Shown here in pieces: positions 6,042 to 6,184 of a stretch of DNA of 6,184 nucleotides. Under the pieces are notes generated by a model. It saw only the letters and a program-made list of their open reading frames with translations. It did not search any database and was not told the origin of the DNA. Source of the DNA: Candidatus Acidiferrum typicum (GTDB lineage Bacteria; Acidobacteriota; Terriglobia; Acidiferrales; UBA7541); contig JAOAPW010000459.1 of the NCBI GenBank assembly GCA_025463105.1, positions 1-6,184 on the forward strand, given 5' to 3'. The stretch's first letter is position 1, and every line of letters starts with the position of its first letter. Position numbers and translations under genes: made by a program.

Positions 6042-6184
6042 TTAAAGCCGCGGCAGCACAATTCCCTTCTGAGCCTGGTACTTTCCCTTTTTGTCCTTGT
6101 AGGAAATCTCGCATTCCTCGTCGGATTCAAAGAAGAGGACCTGGCAGAGGCCTTCATTCGCGTAGATTTTTGCAGGAAGCGGCG
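6042..6184 (-). CDS. dcd: dCTP deaminase, C-terminal 46 residues only
   Basis: The minus strand reads 46 codons from the right edge to TAA at 6044-6042; the start lies outside the window. The fragment runs from LPAKIYANEG, through QVLFFES and a Cys-Glu-x-Ser-Tyr stretch, to GKYQAQKG and the terminal LPRL. This matches the C-terminus of dCTP deaminase, where the KYQ-x-Q-x-G segment lies at the nucleotide-binding end of the trimeric enzyme. The enzyme makes dUTP for thymidylate synthesis; some members also hydrolyse dUTP to dUMP, which cannot be judged from this fragment. It converges on the haem-copper gene with a gap of 33 bases. Confidence 0.85.
   Translation of the reverse strand, partial: PLPAKIYANEGLCQVLFFESDEECEISYKDKKGKYQAQKGIVLPRL

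Overview
The window is 6.2 kb of moderately GC-rich, tightly packed bacterial chromosome. I see no transposase, phage gene, tRNA, rRNA or CRISPR array. The gene set suggests Acidobacteriota (Bryobacterales/Terriglobales-like): an exported TPR protein, a YceI protein, a DedA-rhodanese fusion, and a haem c protein fused to a PHM-like copper monooxygenase core. This assignment is inference from gene content; no marker gene is present.

Layout. Bases 1-778 (minus) hold most of an exported tetratricopeptide-type protein that runs off the left edge. Its promoter, with a perfect TATAAT, lies in the divergent gap 779-1037. A short-chain dehydrogenase/reductase (1038-1757, plus) follows. Next is a MarR-family regulator (1816-2301), whose start codon sits where transcription should begin, so its mRNA is probably leaderless. 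A YceI-family protein (2371-2958) comes after it. A near-palindromic element in the marR promoter recurs at 13 of 16 bases upstream of yceI, so the regulator probably controls itself and yceI.

Downstream on the same strand are an FMN nitroreductase (3079-3696), a DedA membrane protein with a C-terminal rhodanese domain (3693-4661, ATGA overlap with the nitroreductase) and an exported haem c/copper oxygenase-like protein (4683-6008, 21 bases after dedA). Spacing suggests that nitroreductase, DedA-rhodanese and possibly the haem-copper protein are co-transcribed. On the minus strand at the right edge is the C-terminal end of dCTP deaminase (6042-6184), convergent with the haem-copper gene.

How the genes may work together. 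The centre reads as a small redox or stress module: a MarR repressor, a lipid-binding YceI protein, a flavin reductase, a membrane protein with a cytoplasmic sulfurtransferase-like domain, and a periplasmic haem-copper enzyme. The shared operator supports a link only between marR and yceI. The remainder is linked by proximity.

The most notable item is the last full gene. It carries a CXXCH haem site, and all six copper ligands of peptidylglycine monooxygenase can be placed at near-canonical spacing, but it has no cysteines outside the haem motif and the signal peptide.
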